64,000 nucleotides of DNA. Source: Pontibacter aydingkolensis (GTDB lineage Bacteria; Bacteroidota; Bacteroidia; Cytophagales; Hymenobacteraceae). Below, piece after piece: positions 17,206-26,799 of the stretch. The DNA is taken from positions 1 to 64,000 of the forward strand of contig NZ_JAHYXK010000013.1 of the NCBI RefSeq assembly GCF_019443125.1. The letters run 5' to 3'. The position numbers were made by a program, and so were the translations under genes. The number at the start of each line of letters is the position of its first letter. Position 1 is the stretch's first letter. Under the pieces are notes generated by a model. That model was not told the origin of the DNA and did not search any database. It worked only from the letters and a program-made list of their open reading frames with translations.

Positions 17206-17949
17206 ATGGATCTTAAAGAGAAAGTTGACTTAAACAATTTACCCAGGCACATTGCCGTTATAATGGACGGAAATGGACGTTGGGCAAAGCAGCGGGGAGG
17301 ATTGCGCATATTTGGCCATCAGAGCGCCATAACCGCAGTACGCGAAACTGTGGAGAGCGCTGCTGAGCTGGGAGTGGAGTATTTAACACTTTATGCTTTT
17401 TCTACAGAGAACTGGAAAAGACCAGCTACAGAAGTTTCTGCGCTGATGCAGCTGCTGGTCTCTACTATCAGGAAAGAAACTGCTACCCTGAATAAAAATA
17501 ATATCCGCTTACAAACTATTGGTAACACTGCCAGTTTACCGGCCTCTTGCCAAAAAGAGTTGATGGAGGCTATTGAGCTTACTAAGCAAAACACCAGAAT
17601 GACACTCGTGCTTGCCCTGAGCTATAGCGGACGCTGGGACATTACGCAAGCAATGCAACGAATAGCAATTGAGGTGGGTCAAAGTAATATAAAGCCTGAA
17701 GACATTAATGAGTCCACGGTCGCAAATTATTTGTCAACTGCTGGTATGCCCGATCCGGAGTTACTGATAAGAACAAGCGGAGAGCAACGCATCAGTAATT
17801 TTTTACTGTGGCAGATGGCATACACAGAACTATACATTACAGAATTGCTCTGGCCCGATTTCAGAAAAGAGCACTTATTTGAGGCAATCATTTCTTATCA
17901 GCGCCGTGAGCGCAGGTTCGGAAAAACAAGTGAACAACTAACCAAGTGA
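17206..17949 (+). CDS. uppS: Isoprenyl transferase (undecaprenyl diphosphate synthase)
   Basis: Cis-prenyl transferase making undecaprenyl diphosphate, the lipid carrier for peptidoglycan and O-antigen. From the ATG at 17206 it is 247 residues and begins MDLKEKVDLNNLPRHIAVIMDGNGRWA, with catalytic Asp21. A longer TTG frame from 17185 is possible but adds seven atypical residues. Other motifs are LTLYAFSTENWKRP, DPELLIRTSGEQRISNFLLW and YTELYITELLWPDF. Its stop overlaps the GTG start of bamA (GTGA at 17946-17949). Confidence 0.96.
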   Translation: MDLKEKVDLNNLPRHIAVIMDGNGRWAKQRGGLRIFGHQSAITAVRETVESAAELGVEYLTLYAFSTENWKRPATEVSALMQLLVSTIRKETATLNKNNIRLQTIGNTASLPASCQKELMEAIELTKQNTRMTLVLALSYSGRWDITQAMQRIAIEVGQSNIKPEDINESTVANYLSTAGMPDPELLIRTSGEQRISNFLLWQMAYTELYITELLWPDFRKEHLFEAIISYQRRERRFGKTSEQLTK

Positions 17950-20450
17950 AAATATTAATGGCAAGATGCATCTGGGTATTTGTGTTTCTGTTAATGGCAG
18001 GCACAGCTTTCTCCCAAGTTTTAAACAACGCTACGCAAACAAACCCTGTCGATTACTCCCAACCCCGGCAGTACATAATAGCTGATATTACGGTAAGCGG
18101 AGCAAACTTCCTGGTGCCTTCTGCGCTGGTTTCTATTACAGGCCTTAAGATAGGCGATGAGATTACCGTACCAGGTGAGGATATCAGCCGCGCAATACAA
18201 AAACTGTGGGAGCAGGGCATACTTGGCGATGTTGAGGTATTTATCACTAAAACAGAAGGAGACCGTATCTGGTTAAATTTTAGTTTGACGGAGCGTCCCC
18301 GCTTAGCTGATTTTGCATTTACAGGTATAAACAAGACACAGGCAGATGCACTGAAGGGTAAAGTGCCACTTCAGAAAGGTAAGATTGTAACGGATGCCGT
18401 ATTGAACAGCACCCGAAATGCCATCCGCAAGTACTACAGCGAAAAAAGCTACCTGAACGCAAAAGTTAATATAGTGCAGCGCCCATCTACTACGTTGCCT
18501 AACAGTGTAGTGCTTGATATTGCCATTGACAAAGGTGATAAAGTTAAAATCGGGGAGATAGATATAGTAGGCAACGAGACATTCACGGACAAAAAGCTGA
18601 AGCGCCAGCTAAAGAAAACAAAAGAGAAGAAGTTCTATAAGATATTTACCTCATCAAAGTATCAGAAAGCAGAATACGAAACAGACAAAGAACTTCTGCT
18701 CGATTTTTACAACTCAGAAGGCTACCGCGACGCTGTTATTGTTTCTGACTCTGTTTATAGAATCAGCGATGACAGGCTGGGTATACGTTTAGTGATAGAT
18801 GAAGGAACCCGCTACTATTACCGTAATATTGTATGGAAAGGAAATTACCTGTATGATGACGCTTACCTGACACGGGTATTGGGCATTGAGAAGGGCGATG
18901 TATACAACCAGCAGGAACTGGAGAAACGAATTAATTACAATCCGACAGGTGGTATAGATGTGTCCGGCCTTTATCAAAACGACGGATACTTGTTCTCAAG
19001 CATTGATCCTGTAGAGGTAGCTATTATAGGAGACTCTATTGATCTGGAAATGCGTGTTTTTGAGGGACCTCAGGCAACCATTAACAAAGTAAGGGTAACC
19101 GGTAACGATAAAACGAGTGACCATGTAATTCTGCGTGAATTACGTACCATACCAGGCCAGAAGTATAGTCGCGACGATTTAATTCGATCTCGTAACGAAC
19201 TAGCCGGCCTTGGCTACTTTGACCCGGAACAAATCGGTATGGTGCCGGTACCAAACCAAGCGGATGGCACGGTAGATATTAACTACAGTGTAGTAGAAAG
19301 ACCAAACGACCAAATCAGCTTATCTGGTGGTTGGGGTGGCCCTATTGGCGCCGTAGGTACTGTTGGGCTTACACTTAACAATTTCTCTACACGCAAGTTG
19401 TTTAACCTGTCGGAGTGGAGACCAATTCCAAGTGGCGATGGCCAGCGTTTATCGCTTAACGTACAGGCAAACGGTAAATATTTCCAGTCTTACTCATTGT
19501 CGTTCACAGAGCCTTGGTTGGGTGGCCGTAAGCGTAATTCGTTTTCTGTAAGCTTGTTTAAAACGGTTAGAAGAATTCCTGGTGATGCAGACCAGCGCCT
19601 GAACGTAGATGGTGCTGCTATTAGCTTAGGTCGCCGTCTGAACTGGCCGGATGACTTCTTTTACATGAACCACTCTTTATCGTTTAACCGTTATAACCTG
19701 AACAACTATCCGTTGTTCCAGGGCTTTGGCAGTCAAAGATTTGATAATGGTACCTCTAACAGTATTTCGCTTGTAAATACTGTAGGCCGTAGCAGCATAG
19801 ATAACCCAACGTTCCCACGGCGCGGTTCTTCTATCTCGTTAAGTATGAATCTTACGCCACCATACTCTCTATTTGCAGACAGGAAAAACCAGTATGAGTT
19901 CATTGAGTTTAATAAGTTTATGTTTGATGCCTCATACTTTATAAACCTGGCAGGAAATTTGGTGTTGAACACAAGAGCACACTTTGGCTTCCTGGGCACT
20001 TATAGCGCTGATGAGCAGATAGGGCCCTTTGAGCGATTTAAATTAGGTGGTTCTGGTCTTGGTGGTGCCAACATATTTGTAGGAACAGAGTTCATTGGCT
20101 TACGCGGTTACGACGATGAGCGAGTTGTAAACATTGATGATCAGACATTGCGTTCTGCAGGTGGTGTTGCATATGATAAATTTGTGCTTGAAGCGCGTTA
20201 TCTGATATCTCCAAACCCGGCTGCCACTATTTATGGACTAGCGTTTGTGGAGGCAGGTAACAACTTTGGGTCTTATGAAAGATTTAATCCGTTTAAGCTG
20301 TATCGCTCTACGGGTGTTGGTGCCAGAATATTTATGGCTGCGTTTGGTATGCTTGGCTTTGACTATGGTTGGAGACTGGACACTTTACCAGGTGGTGAAA
20401 ATGATAAGCGTGGTATGTTCCACTTTATCATAGGCCAGCAGATACGCTAA
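17946..20450 (+). CDS. bamA: Outer-membrane protein assembly factor BamA
   Basis: BamA inserts beta-barrel proteins into the outer membrane. 834 residues: signal peptide (about 1-23, ending AFSQ), five POTRA repeats (about 40-455; openings such as ITVSGANFLVPSALV, KIGEIDIVGNETFTDKKL and INKVRVTGNDKTSDHVILREL), then the barrel with the LRGYDDERV loop motif and a C-terminal GQQIR ending. The GTG start overlaps the uppS stop; an ATG at 17958 would shorten it by four residues. The AAGTATR word is almost absent from this gene, in contrast to its flanks. Confidence 0.97.
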   Translation: MKILMARCIWVFVFLLMAGTAFSQVLNNATQTNPVDYSQPRQYIIADITVSGANFLVPSALVSITGLKIGDEITVPGEDISRAIQKLWEQGILGDVEVFITKTEGDRIWLNFSLTERPRLADFAFTGINKTQADALKGKVPLQKGKIVTDAVLNSTRNAIRKYYSEKSYLNAKVNIVQRPSTTLPNSVVLDIAIDKGDKVKIGEIDIVGNETFTDKKLKRQLKKTKEKKFYKIFTSSKYQKAEYETDKELLLDFYNSEGYRDAVIVSDSVYRISDDRLGIRLVIDEGTRYYYRNIVWKGNYLYDDAYLTRVLGIEKGDVYNQQELEKRINYNPTGGIDVSGLYQNDGYLFSSIDPVEVAIIGDSIDLEMRVFEGPQATINKVRVTGNDKTSDHVILRELRTIPGQKYSRDDLIRSRNELAGLGYFDPEQIGMVPVPNQADGTVDINYSVVERPNDQISLSGGWGGPIGAVGTVGLTLNNFSTRKLFNLSEWRPIPSGDGQRLSLNVQANGKYFQSYSLSFTEPWLGGRKRNSFSVSLFKTVRRIPGDADQRLNVDGAAISLGRRLNWPDDFFYMNHSLSFNRYNLNNYPLFQGFGSQRFDNGTSNSISLVNTVGRSSIDNPTFPRRGSSISLSMNLTPPYSLFADRKNQYEFIEFNKFMFDASYFINLAGNLVLNTRAHFGFLGTYSADEQIGPFERFKLGGSGLGGANIFVGTEFIGLRGYDDERVVNIDDQTLRSAGGVAYDKFVLEARYLISPNPAATIYGLAFVEAGNNFGSYERFNPFKLYRSTGVGARIFMAAFGMLGFDYGWRLDTLPGGENDKRGMFHFIIGQQIR

Positions 20451-20463
20451 ATAAGGAATTAGT

Positions 20464-21117
20464 ATGAAAAAGTTTTTGTTCATCTTTTTAACAAGCTTTT
20501 TGCTTGCGCATATTTCGCAAGCACAGAAGTTTGGTTATATTGACTCAAATTTTATTTTGAGCAAAATGCCTGCATATAACAAAGTGCAGCAGGAGATGGA
20601 CAAGTACGCCGATGCCTGGCAGAAAGAAATAGAGATTTTACAACAGCAGGTTGATAAGCTAAAACAGGACTATAAAGCCGAAGAAGTGCTTCTGACAGAA
20701 GAAATGAAGAAGAAGCGCCAGGTGGAGATCGCCAAGAAGGACACCGAACTACGTGATTATCAGCGAAAAGTATTTGGCTACGAAGGCATGATGTTTAAGC
20801 GTAGACAGGAGTTAATGCGGCCCATACAGGACGAGGTTTTTACAGCTGTAGAAAAGGTGTCCAAAGCTAAAGGCCTGCAGATCATGTTTGATAAGTCCGG
20901 CGATCTGGTAATGATTTACACGAATCCTGTACATGATTATACAGAATATGTACTGGAAGAGCTTGGCTTAGCTTCCGACAGGCAGAACACACCAGGAAAA
21001 CGGCCGGCTACTAATACTGCTGATGATCCGGATAACTTACCGGAAACAGAAGAGCAGCAAAGCCTGCAGCAAAATAATAACAGCAAACAGGCACCAAAAA
21101 AGAAGTCTAAAAACTAG
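20464..21117 (+). CDS. OmpH/Skp-family periplasmic chaperone (first copy)
   Basis: 217 residues with a signal peptide (MKKFLFIFLTSFLLAHISQA). The mature start KFGYIDSNFILSKMPAYNK and the long charged coiled coil (about 40-130, EEMKKKRQVEIAKKDTELRD) are typical of OmpH/Skp, which holds unfolded outer-membrane proteins on the way to BamA. A 50-residue Gln/Asn/Lys-rich tail ends KQAPKKKSKN. It lies 13 bases after bamA, matching its role. Confidence 0.92.
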   Translation: MKKFLFIFLTSFLLAHISQAQKFGYIDSNFILSKMPAYNKVQQEMDKYADAWQKEIEILQQQVDKLKQDYKAEEVLLTEEMKKKRQVEIAKKDTELRDYQRKVFGYEGMMFKRRQELMRPIQDEVFTAVEKVSKAKGLQIMFDKSGDLVMIYTNPVHDYTEYVLEELGLASDRQNTPGKRPATNTADDPDNLPETEEQQSLQQNNNSKQAPKKKSKN

Positions 21118-21148
21118 AAACTGAATATTATTTTAAATTAACCAACCA

Positions 21149-21763
21149 ATGATGAACAAAATCAAAACCCTAGTAGTAGCGTTCTTACTGATCAGCTTTG
21201 CGTCTTTCGCACAAAGCAACGACCAGCCCCTTAAAATTGGTTATACTAATGTAGAATACATCCTGCTACAATTGCCAGAAAGTAAGCAAATTGAGTCTGA
21301 ACTTAAAACGCATAGCACTCAATTAGAAAACCAGCTAAAGGGCAAATACAGTGAGTATGAAGCTAAACTGCAGGCTTATGAGAGAGGCGCACCTACAATG
21401 GATAAGACTATCCGCGAAGATAAAGAGAAGGAGTTGATGAACATGAACAACTCTATTCAGGAGTTTCAGCGCAACGCACAAATGTCTTTGCAGCAAAAAG
21501 AGAAAACATTAGTTGATCCTGTCATTGCTAAGATTGATAAGGCAATTAAAGATGTAGCAAAAGAGAACGGCTTTACTTATGTTATCAGCAACCAAGCATT
21601 GCTTGCAGGCCCAGAGGACGGTGATATTTCTCCTCTTGTGCTGAAGAAATTAGGTGTAGATCCTGCTAAAGCGCAGCAAACACCTGAGCCAGCTGCTGCT
21701 AAGCCTGCTGCTACAACACCAGCAAAATCTGCTACTAAATCTCCTGTAAAGAAGAAGAACTAA
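21149..21763 (+). CDS. OmpH/Skp-family periplasmic chaperone (second copy)
   Basis: 204 residues, tandem paralogue of the previous gene. The signal peptide ends at SFAQ. The mature part begins LKIGYTNVEYILLQLPESKQIE and has a coiled coil (about 45-120) followed by a conserved FTYVISNQALL segment. The tail is Ala/Pro/Lys-rich with repeated PAAAKPAATTPAKS. Two Skp-like genes behind bamA are usual in Bacteroidota. The unit is closed by the hairpin at 21794-21821. Confidence 0.92.
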   Translation: MMNKIKTLVVAFLLISFASFAQSNDQPLKIGYTNVEYILLQLPESKQIESELKTHSTQLENQLKGKYSEYEAKLQAYERGAPTMDKTIREDKEKELMNMNNSIQEFQRNAQMSLQQKEKTLVDPVIAKIDKAIKDVAKENGFTYVISNQALLAGPEDGDISPLVLKKLGVDPAKAQQTPEPAAAKPAATTPAKSATKSPVKKKN

Positions 21764-21793
21764 TCTAGCAGAAGTATAAAATTTATAGTTTGA

Positions 21794-21821
21794 GAAAGCC
21801 GATGTATTTACTTCGGCTTTC
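21794..21821 (+). terminator. Terminator after the bamA-ompH-ompH block
   Basis: A 9-bp stem GAAAGCCGA / TCGGCTTTC with a 10-nt loop, followed by TTTTTTG. It stands between the second OmpH gene and rluD, whose start is only 31 bases beyond it. Confidence 0.88.
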
Positions 21822-21852
21822 TTTTTTGTTTTAGTCCAAGCAAGTAATAAAC

Positions 21853-22884
21853 GTGGTTGATTATTTAGATCAGGAAGAAACAGCAGAAGATTCTGATGAA
21901 TTGTACGAGCACCACCGGATTGTGGTAGACAAGAAGCAAAGCCTGCTTCGGATTGATAAGTTCTTGATGGATCGCTTGCCAAACGTTACACGTAATAAGC
22001 TGCAGGGCGCCATTAAATCAGAAGCAGTTCAGGTAAACCAAAAACCAGTAAAAGTAAGTTATAAAGTAAAGCCTGAAGATGTTATTACGGTTACGCTGGC
22101 AGAGCCACCCCGCGATACAGATATTTCTCCGGAAAACATACCACTAGATATACTTTACGAAGATACGGAACTGTTACTGGTTAATAAACCTGCAGGCATG
22201 GTAGTGCACCCGGCCTATAATAACTGGAATGGCACACTGGTAAATGCATTAGTATACCATTTGCAAAATCTGCCAACGACCCAAAATGGTGAAGGTAGGC
22301 CGGGCTTGGTGCACCGCATTGATAAGGATACATCAGGCCTTTTGGTTATTGCCAAGACGGATTATAGTATGGCTTACCTTGCAAAGCAATTCTATGATCA
22401 CAGTATAGAAAGAACATACTATGCTTTGGTATGGGGATATGTAAAAGAAGAAGCAGGTACTATTAAAGGCCACGTAGGGCGAAGCGTAAAAGACCGTAAG
22501 GTAATGGCGGTATATCCTGAAGGAGACTACGGAAAACACGCTGTAACACATTATAAAGTGCTGCGCAGGTATAAGTATGTAACGCTAGTACAGTGTAACC
22601 TCGAGACAGGGCGTACGCACCAGATCAGGGCACACATGAAGTATATTGGCCACCCTCTTTTCTCAGACGCCACATATGGCGGAGATAAGATACTGACTGG
22701 TATGCCTACAGGTACCTACAAGGCTTTTGTAGATAATGCGTTTAAGCTTATGCCCAGACAGGCATTGCATGCTAAATCGCTAGGCTTTATACATCCGGTA
22801 ACAAAGGAGTTTCTGCAGTTTAATACCGATCTACCTGATGACTTCAGACAAGTGCTTGAAAAATGGGAACTCTATGCTGAGTAA
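21853..22884 (+). CDS. rluD: RluA/RluD-family ribosomal pseudouridine synthase
   Basis: 343 residues. An S4 RNA-binding domain (about 31-80, LLRIDKFLMDRLPNVTRNKL) precedes the RluA-type catalytic domain, whose motif HRIDKDTSG is at 154-162 with catalytic Asp157. GRTHQIRAHMKYIGHPLFSD is the second family signature. RluD modifies 23S rRNA helix 69; RluC-like specificity cannot be excluded. The start is GTG at 21853, with no in-frame ATG before the S4 domain. It ends at the convergent terminator 22945-22986. Confidence 0.93.
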   Translation: MVDYLDQEETAEDSDELYEHHRIVVDKKQSLLRIDKFLMDRLPNVTRNKLQGAIKSEAVQVNQKPVKVSYKVKPEDVITVTLAEPPRDTDISPENIPLDILYEDTELLLVNKPAGMVVHPAYNNWNGTLVNALVYHLQNLPTTQNGEGRPGLVHRIDKDTSGLLVIAKTDYSMAYLAKQFYDHSIERTYYALVWGYVKEEAGTIKGHVGRSVKDRKVMAVYPEGDYGKHAVTHYKVLRRYKYVTLVQCNLETGRTHQIRAHMKYIGHPLFSDATYGGDKILTGMPTGTYKAFVDNAFKLMPRQALHAKSLGFIHPVTKEFLQFNTDLPDDFRQVLEKWELYAE

Positions 22885-22944
22885 CTTTATGTAAAAGTAT
22901 ATACTGATATGTATTATTGGGGAGTGTTAACCAAAAACAGGTAT

Positions 22945-22986
22945 AAAAAAGGAAGGCCTGCTCATATGAGCAGGCCTTCCTTTTTT
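22945..22986. terminator. Perfect 42-bp palindromic bidirectional terminator
   Basis: A perfect palindrome of A6 + GGAAGGCCTGCTCATATGAGCAGGCCTTCC split across both strands + T6, with stem GGAAGGCCTGCTCAT, between convergent rluD and the TPR gene. It gives a T6 run in both directions, so it can serve both transcripts. Confidence 0.95.
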
Positions 22987-22999
22987 ATAGTCTTGCTAA

Positions 23000-24595
23000 T
23001 TACTTTTTCTTAGCAGACTTGTTGATTTCATTCAGTGCAGTCTCAGCCTGAGGGTTGGCAGGGTCTAATTGCTTCACAACAGAATAATGCTTAACAGCAT
23101 TCTCACGATCGCCTTTCAGGTAATAATAATAACCTAAATACGTGTTCGCTTCGATAAGCTCTTTTTTATACTTTTCTGTATCAGATCCGGCCTGCTTTAC
23201 GAACTCCTCATACATTGGCTTTGCTAAGCCTTGCTCTGTTTCAGGGTCTTGGTTTGCTAAAGCACGTGCTCTCCAGATATAGCCATACGCATACGTAGGG
23301 TTTGTCTCTGTAATTTTAGCATAGGTCTCATCGGCTTTCTTATAGTCTTCAGACATCATATAAGCATTACCCATATGGAAGTAATCTGTGTTAGATACTC
23401 CATGCTTATCCTGCTTAATCTGGTATGTTTCGATAGCTTTGTTAAACTGCTTGTCTTTTGCATACAGGTTAGCAAGATCGTAGTAAAGCTCTACCTTAGA
23501 TGAGTCCATCGCGATTGCCTTGTTCAGGTTCTCGATAGCCTGCTTATTCTGGTTATTCTTGCCTAAAATCTTACCATAGTACTCATAGTCACTAGAAATA
23601 AGCTTAGACTTATCAACCTTCTGAAGGTAAGTATTCATTGCCTCCAATGCTTTTTCAGGCTGCCCTAATTCAAGGTACGAATAAGCTCTTAAACGATTCA
23701 TTACAGTATTAGCAGGGTCTTTTTGTAATACCTGCTCTACTTCTTTCAATGTTTGATCGTAGTTCTTAGTCAGGAACAGGAACGAAGCATACTTCGCACG
23801 GGTTTCCGGCGTTTTCTCAGCCATATCCACATACTTTTGGAACGTAGATAAAGCCTTATCATACTGACCTGCAAAGTAATATAACTCACCTAGATCACGG
23901 TAAGCAGGAGCATAATTAGGATCAATTTCTATAGCTTTTTTGAAAGCCTCTTCTGCCTCGTTGTAGTTGCGCGAACTGGTGTATAACTGGCCTCTTCTTA
24001 AGTAAGCCTTAGCAAAACGGTTATCAAGCTGAATCGCTCTGTCATAGGCTGTCATAGCCTCTCCGCCTTTCTTAACAGCAAGGTATGCATCACCAAGTAC
24101 AACACTTGCTTCGGCGTTATTCTTATCGCGCTGTAATGCTTGATTCAAATACTCAATGCCTTTGTTTATCTGCACCTCTGTAGCATTTGGAGCAGTTACA
24201 TAAGCTTCACCGATCTCTGTAAGTACATAAGAGTCTTTCTTGCCTCTTTTTAAAGCATCTTTAAAATGATTTTCGGCTGCAGCCATATTGCCTTTCTGTA
24301 ACGCGAGTTTACCTAAGCCAACATGAGCTATAGATGATTTAGAGTTTTTGGCAAGAGCCTGATTAAAATAGTAAGCTGCTGAGTCTGGCTTCTCCGTTTT
24401 CAGGTAAATATCTCCCATTGCAAAGTATGCTTTATCGGCATCCTTTGATCCTAGTTGAGATTTATAAATAGATTTAGCTTCTTCATAGCGCTCTAAATCA
24501 ACGGCTTTCTGTCCTGCACCTCCTGATTGTGCGAACGCTGCTGTTGCAGGAAAGGCTGCCGCCATAAGGGCGATATACTTCCAATTCTTCGTCAT
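23000..24595 (-). CDS. Secreted tetratricopeptide-repeat protein
   Basis: 531 residues. A signal peptide (MTKNWKYIALMAAAFPATAAFAQ) leads to more than ten TPR-like repeats over nearly the full length, for example AYFAMGDIYLKTEKPDSAAYYFNQAL and AYRDLGELYYFAGQYDKALSTFQKY. TPR arrays are protein-protein scaffolds; the periplasmic location is inferred from the leader. It is the last gene of the minus-strand run from TonB through the PstS-like protein, 57 bases after the latter. Confidence 0.88.
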   Translation of the reverse strand: MTKNWKYIALMAAAFPATAAFAQSGGAGQKAVDLERYEEAKSIYKSQLGSKDADKAYFAMGDIYLKTEKPDSAAYYFNQALAKNSKSSIAHVGLGKLALQKGNMAAAENHFKDALKRGKKDSYVLTEIGEAYVTAPNATEVQINKGIEYLNQALQRDKNNAEASVVLGDAYLAVKKGGEAMTAYDRAIQLDNRFAKAYLRRGQLYTSSRNYNEAEEAFKKAIEIDPNYAPAYRDLGELYYFAGQYDKALSTFQKYVDMAEKTPETRAKYASFLFLTKNYDQTLKEVEQVLQKDPANTVMNRLRAYSYLELGQPEKALEAMNTYLQKVDKSKLISSDYEYYGKILGKNNQNKQAIENLNKAIAMDSSKVELYYDLANLYAKDKQFNKAIETYQIKQDKHGVSNTDYFHMGNAYMMSEDYKKADETYAKITETNPTYAYGYIWRARALANQDPETEQGLAKPMYEEFVKQAGSDTEKYKKELIEANTYLGYYYYLKGDRENAVKHYSVVKQLDPANPQAETALNEINKSAKKK

Positions 24596-24652
24596 TGTAA
24601 TTTAGGTTTAGTTGTTTCTGTAATTGTTTGTTTGTGATAGGTAAAAAAGGCC

Positions 24653-25600
24653 TTAGTTTCTAAAACCAACAACCCGTACTGGCATTGTGGCAGGCACTAG
24701 TCCCGATTTAAGTATAATTCGTTGTCCTTTGTCACCTGCTACATATGATGCAAATCCTGTGCCAAGACCTGTACGGCCTTCAGTACTAATGACATACAGA
24801 TATCTGCGTAGGGGGTATTCGGCTTGTGCGATGTATGCTTGATAAGGTTGAAAATAACTGTCTGTTGAGAATGGAGCAGGATCGCGGCTGATACCAACTA
24901 CTTTTATTTTGTTCATAAAGCCGATAACGTTTGCGTCATCAAAATCGCTGATCCAGTTTACTCCTATAACACCTAATGCATTTTCGTTTTGATTGACATA
25001 ATCTATCAGCGCTTTATGTGAGTTCGAAGCAAAAGTGTTAGACGGTAATGGCTGGCCAGCAATTAAAGAGTCACGTACATACCGTGCTGTGCTGGAGTTA
25101 TTATTGTCAAATACAATTGTGATGTCTCCTAGTTTCGAATCTTCATTCAATTCTTTCCAGGTCTTTACTTTACCTGAAAAGATCTTTTTTAACTCATCAA
25201 TTGTAAGCAGTGTGTCTTTGTTGTTTTTGTTAACTATTAGTGCAACAGCATCTATTGCAATTTTTGTAGTACGCGGTATCCTTTTATACTTGTCAAAAAC
25301 AGCCTTCTCTCCATCATTTAATTCTCTGGAGAGTACAACAACACGTGTGCTATCGTTTAGCATATCTTGTACAACCTGACCTTCGGCTTTGTAAGCGGCA
25401 TCTATGTTAGCATATTTATATATGCCTTCAAATGTGCTGATCTGGGATTCTATAATAGGTTGAAAAGACTCATCTACACTTATCTTTATACTTCCTGTAG
25501 TTGGCGTGTCAAGTTCTTTTTTAGGGTCATTTCCACCACAGGACAATAGAATTGATGTTATTGCTACACCAAAGATGGTATTAAATATCTTATTCTTCAT
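24653..25600 (-). CDS. PstS-like substrate-binding lipoprotein
   Basis: 315 residues. The leader ends in the lipobox LLSC (Cys21), so it is a lipoprotein. The body is a PBP-like (PstS) fold: GSIKISVDESFQPIIESQIS at the N-terminus, VVVLSRELNDGE, IAIDAVALIVNKNN, LTIDELKKIFSGKVKTWKEL, SSTARYVRDSL and ALGVIGVNWISD are the usual PstS blocks. No PstC, PstA or PstB is nearby. It sits in the TonB run instead, overlapping the small membrane gene by 11 bases, so an oxyanion-uptake role through an ABC transporter is doubtful. Confidence 0.85.
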   Translation of the reverse strand: MKNKIFNTIFGVAITSILLSCGGNDPKKELDTPTTGSIKISVDESFQPIIESQISTFEGIYKYANIDAAYKAEGQVVQDMLNDSTRVVVLSRELNDGEKAVFDKYKRIPRTTKIAIDAVALIVNKNNKDTLLTIDELKKIFSGKVKTWKELNEDSKLGDITIVFDNNNSSTARYVRDSLIAGQPLPSNTFASNSHKALIDYVNQNENALGVIGVNWISDFDDANVIGFMNKIKVVGISRDPAPFSTDSYFQPYQAYIAQAEYPLRRYLYVISTEGRTGLGTGFASYVAGDKGQRIILKSGLVPATMPVRVVGFRN

Positions 25601-25847
25601 CCCTGTATCTTCTAGATTTCTTGCTTACCTGATAAACTCGTATAAAACGTACTGCACCATATAGGATCAGGACTCCACCTAGTACCATTCTCACCTCATC
25701 CGAAATATTTAGATTTAATTTTGCCTTATCTATGGTGATCAGAAATATTCCGAGGCCAACATAAAGCAATGTCATTAGCAGACTGAATATACGCACAAAT
25801 TTTTGTGCCATATTACCGGATGGTTTATTTCGACGAGGTCTAAGCAT
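25590..25847 (-). CDS. Small two-helix membrane protein
   Basis: 85 residues. A basic N-terminus (MLRPRRNKPSGN) is followed by two hydrophobic segments, about 20-40 (FSLLMTLLYVGLGIFLITI) and 55-72 (MVLGGVLILYGAVRFIRVY), and a basic tail ending SRRYRDEE. I do not recognise a named family. Its 3' end overlaps the start of the PstS-like gene by 11 bases, and TonB lies 121 bases upstream. The constant neighbourhood suggests an accessory of the Ton locus, which is inference. Confidence 0.7.
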   Translation of the reverse strand: MLRPRRNKPSGNMAQKFVRIFSLLMTLLYVGLGIFLITIDKAKLNLNISDEVRMVLGGVLILYGAVRFIRVYQVSKKSRRYRDEE

Positions 25848-25968
25848 TCTTGGTAATAGCTATCGGATTATTGTTTAACCCTTAAAATTAACGTTTGTGG
25901 ATTACAAATGAAAGTATGAGCATATAATTCCGCTTATATGCTCATGCTTTCCCGTTTCAAAATAATTA

Positions 25969-26799
25969 TTATCTCATGCTAAATCTGATAGGTAAAGTAT
26001 ACCTTACTGATACAGGCTTGCCATTTTGTTTGCCGGGTTTCCATTTTGGCATTCCACTTACTACTCTTAAGGCTTCTTCGTCTGTACCATAGCCAAGGCC
26101 TTTTACTACTTTGGCATCGCGTATTTCTCCATTAGGAGCAACCACAAAAGTAACGACAACAAGGCCCTGAATGTTTTCCCTTTGCGCTGAACTTGGGTAA
26201 TTTATCTTTTTGCCAATGTAATTCATCATGGCTTTTTCCCCTCCGTTAAACTCAGGCATTTCCTCAACATAAATAAAAATATTGTTGTTCGATTCTTCGC
26301 CTGTTCCTGCATCTAACCCATTCGGCACTTTATCTGTAATTACTGCATTGGGTGTAGCTAACTCAACTCCATCGCTTTTTTGGCTACTAAAAGCGGCTCC
26401 TTTCAAATCTTCCTGGTTTGCAAGTTCTGTTTCAGGCACATCAGCATTATTGGGGACTACCTTAGGTGCAGCGTACGCTTCTGTTCTTACTTTTTCTTTG
26501 GGTGCCACTGCTACTTGTTCTTCAACATTAGGCTTTTCCGGGATAGGGATATTATCTAACACAACTACAGTTCCCAGATCTCTTTCGAATGGCTTGTTCT
26601 CTTTTGCAGCAGCAGGGAAGAATTTAGTTTTGATAAGTGGCGTTAGCAATGCCCCAGCAAATAAGATTGTTGCACATACCACAGCAAATTTAACATTCCT
26701 GTCGTACACCCGGCGCAGTTGGTAAGCTCCGTATCCTTTGTTTCTGTCTGCAAAGATTACCTCGTTAAAGGTAGCGCTTAAATAATAGCTCTTTTCCAT
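25969..26799 (-). CDS. tonB: Energy transducer TonB (second copy)
   Basis: 276 residues. The N-terminus carries the Bacteroidota signature FNEVIFADRNKGYGAYQLRRVYDRN before one membrane helix (about 37-55). A periplasmic linker of about 110 residues, only mildly proline-rich, leads to the C-terminal TonB domain (about 185-276) with YPSSAQRENIQGLVVVTFVV and YGTDEEALRVVSGMPKWKPG. It transfers proton-motive energy to outer-membrane receptors such as SusC. It is separated from the first TonB by a 353-bp spacer with a terminator, so it has its own promoter. Confidence 0.93.
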   Translation of the reverse strand: MEKSYYLSATFNEVIFADRNKGYGAYQLRRVYDRNVKFAVVCATILFAGALLTPLIKTKFFPAAAKENKPFERDLGTVVVLDNIPIPEKPNVEEQVAVAPKEKVRTEAYAAPKVVPNNADVPETELANQEDLKGAAFSSQKSDGVELATPNAVITDKVPNGLDAGTGEESNNNIFIYVEEMPEFNGGEKAMMNYIGKKINYPSSAQRENIQGLVVVTFVVAPNGEIRDAKVVKGLGYGTDEEALRVVSGMPKWKPGKQNGKPVSVRYTLPIRFSMR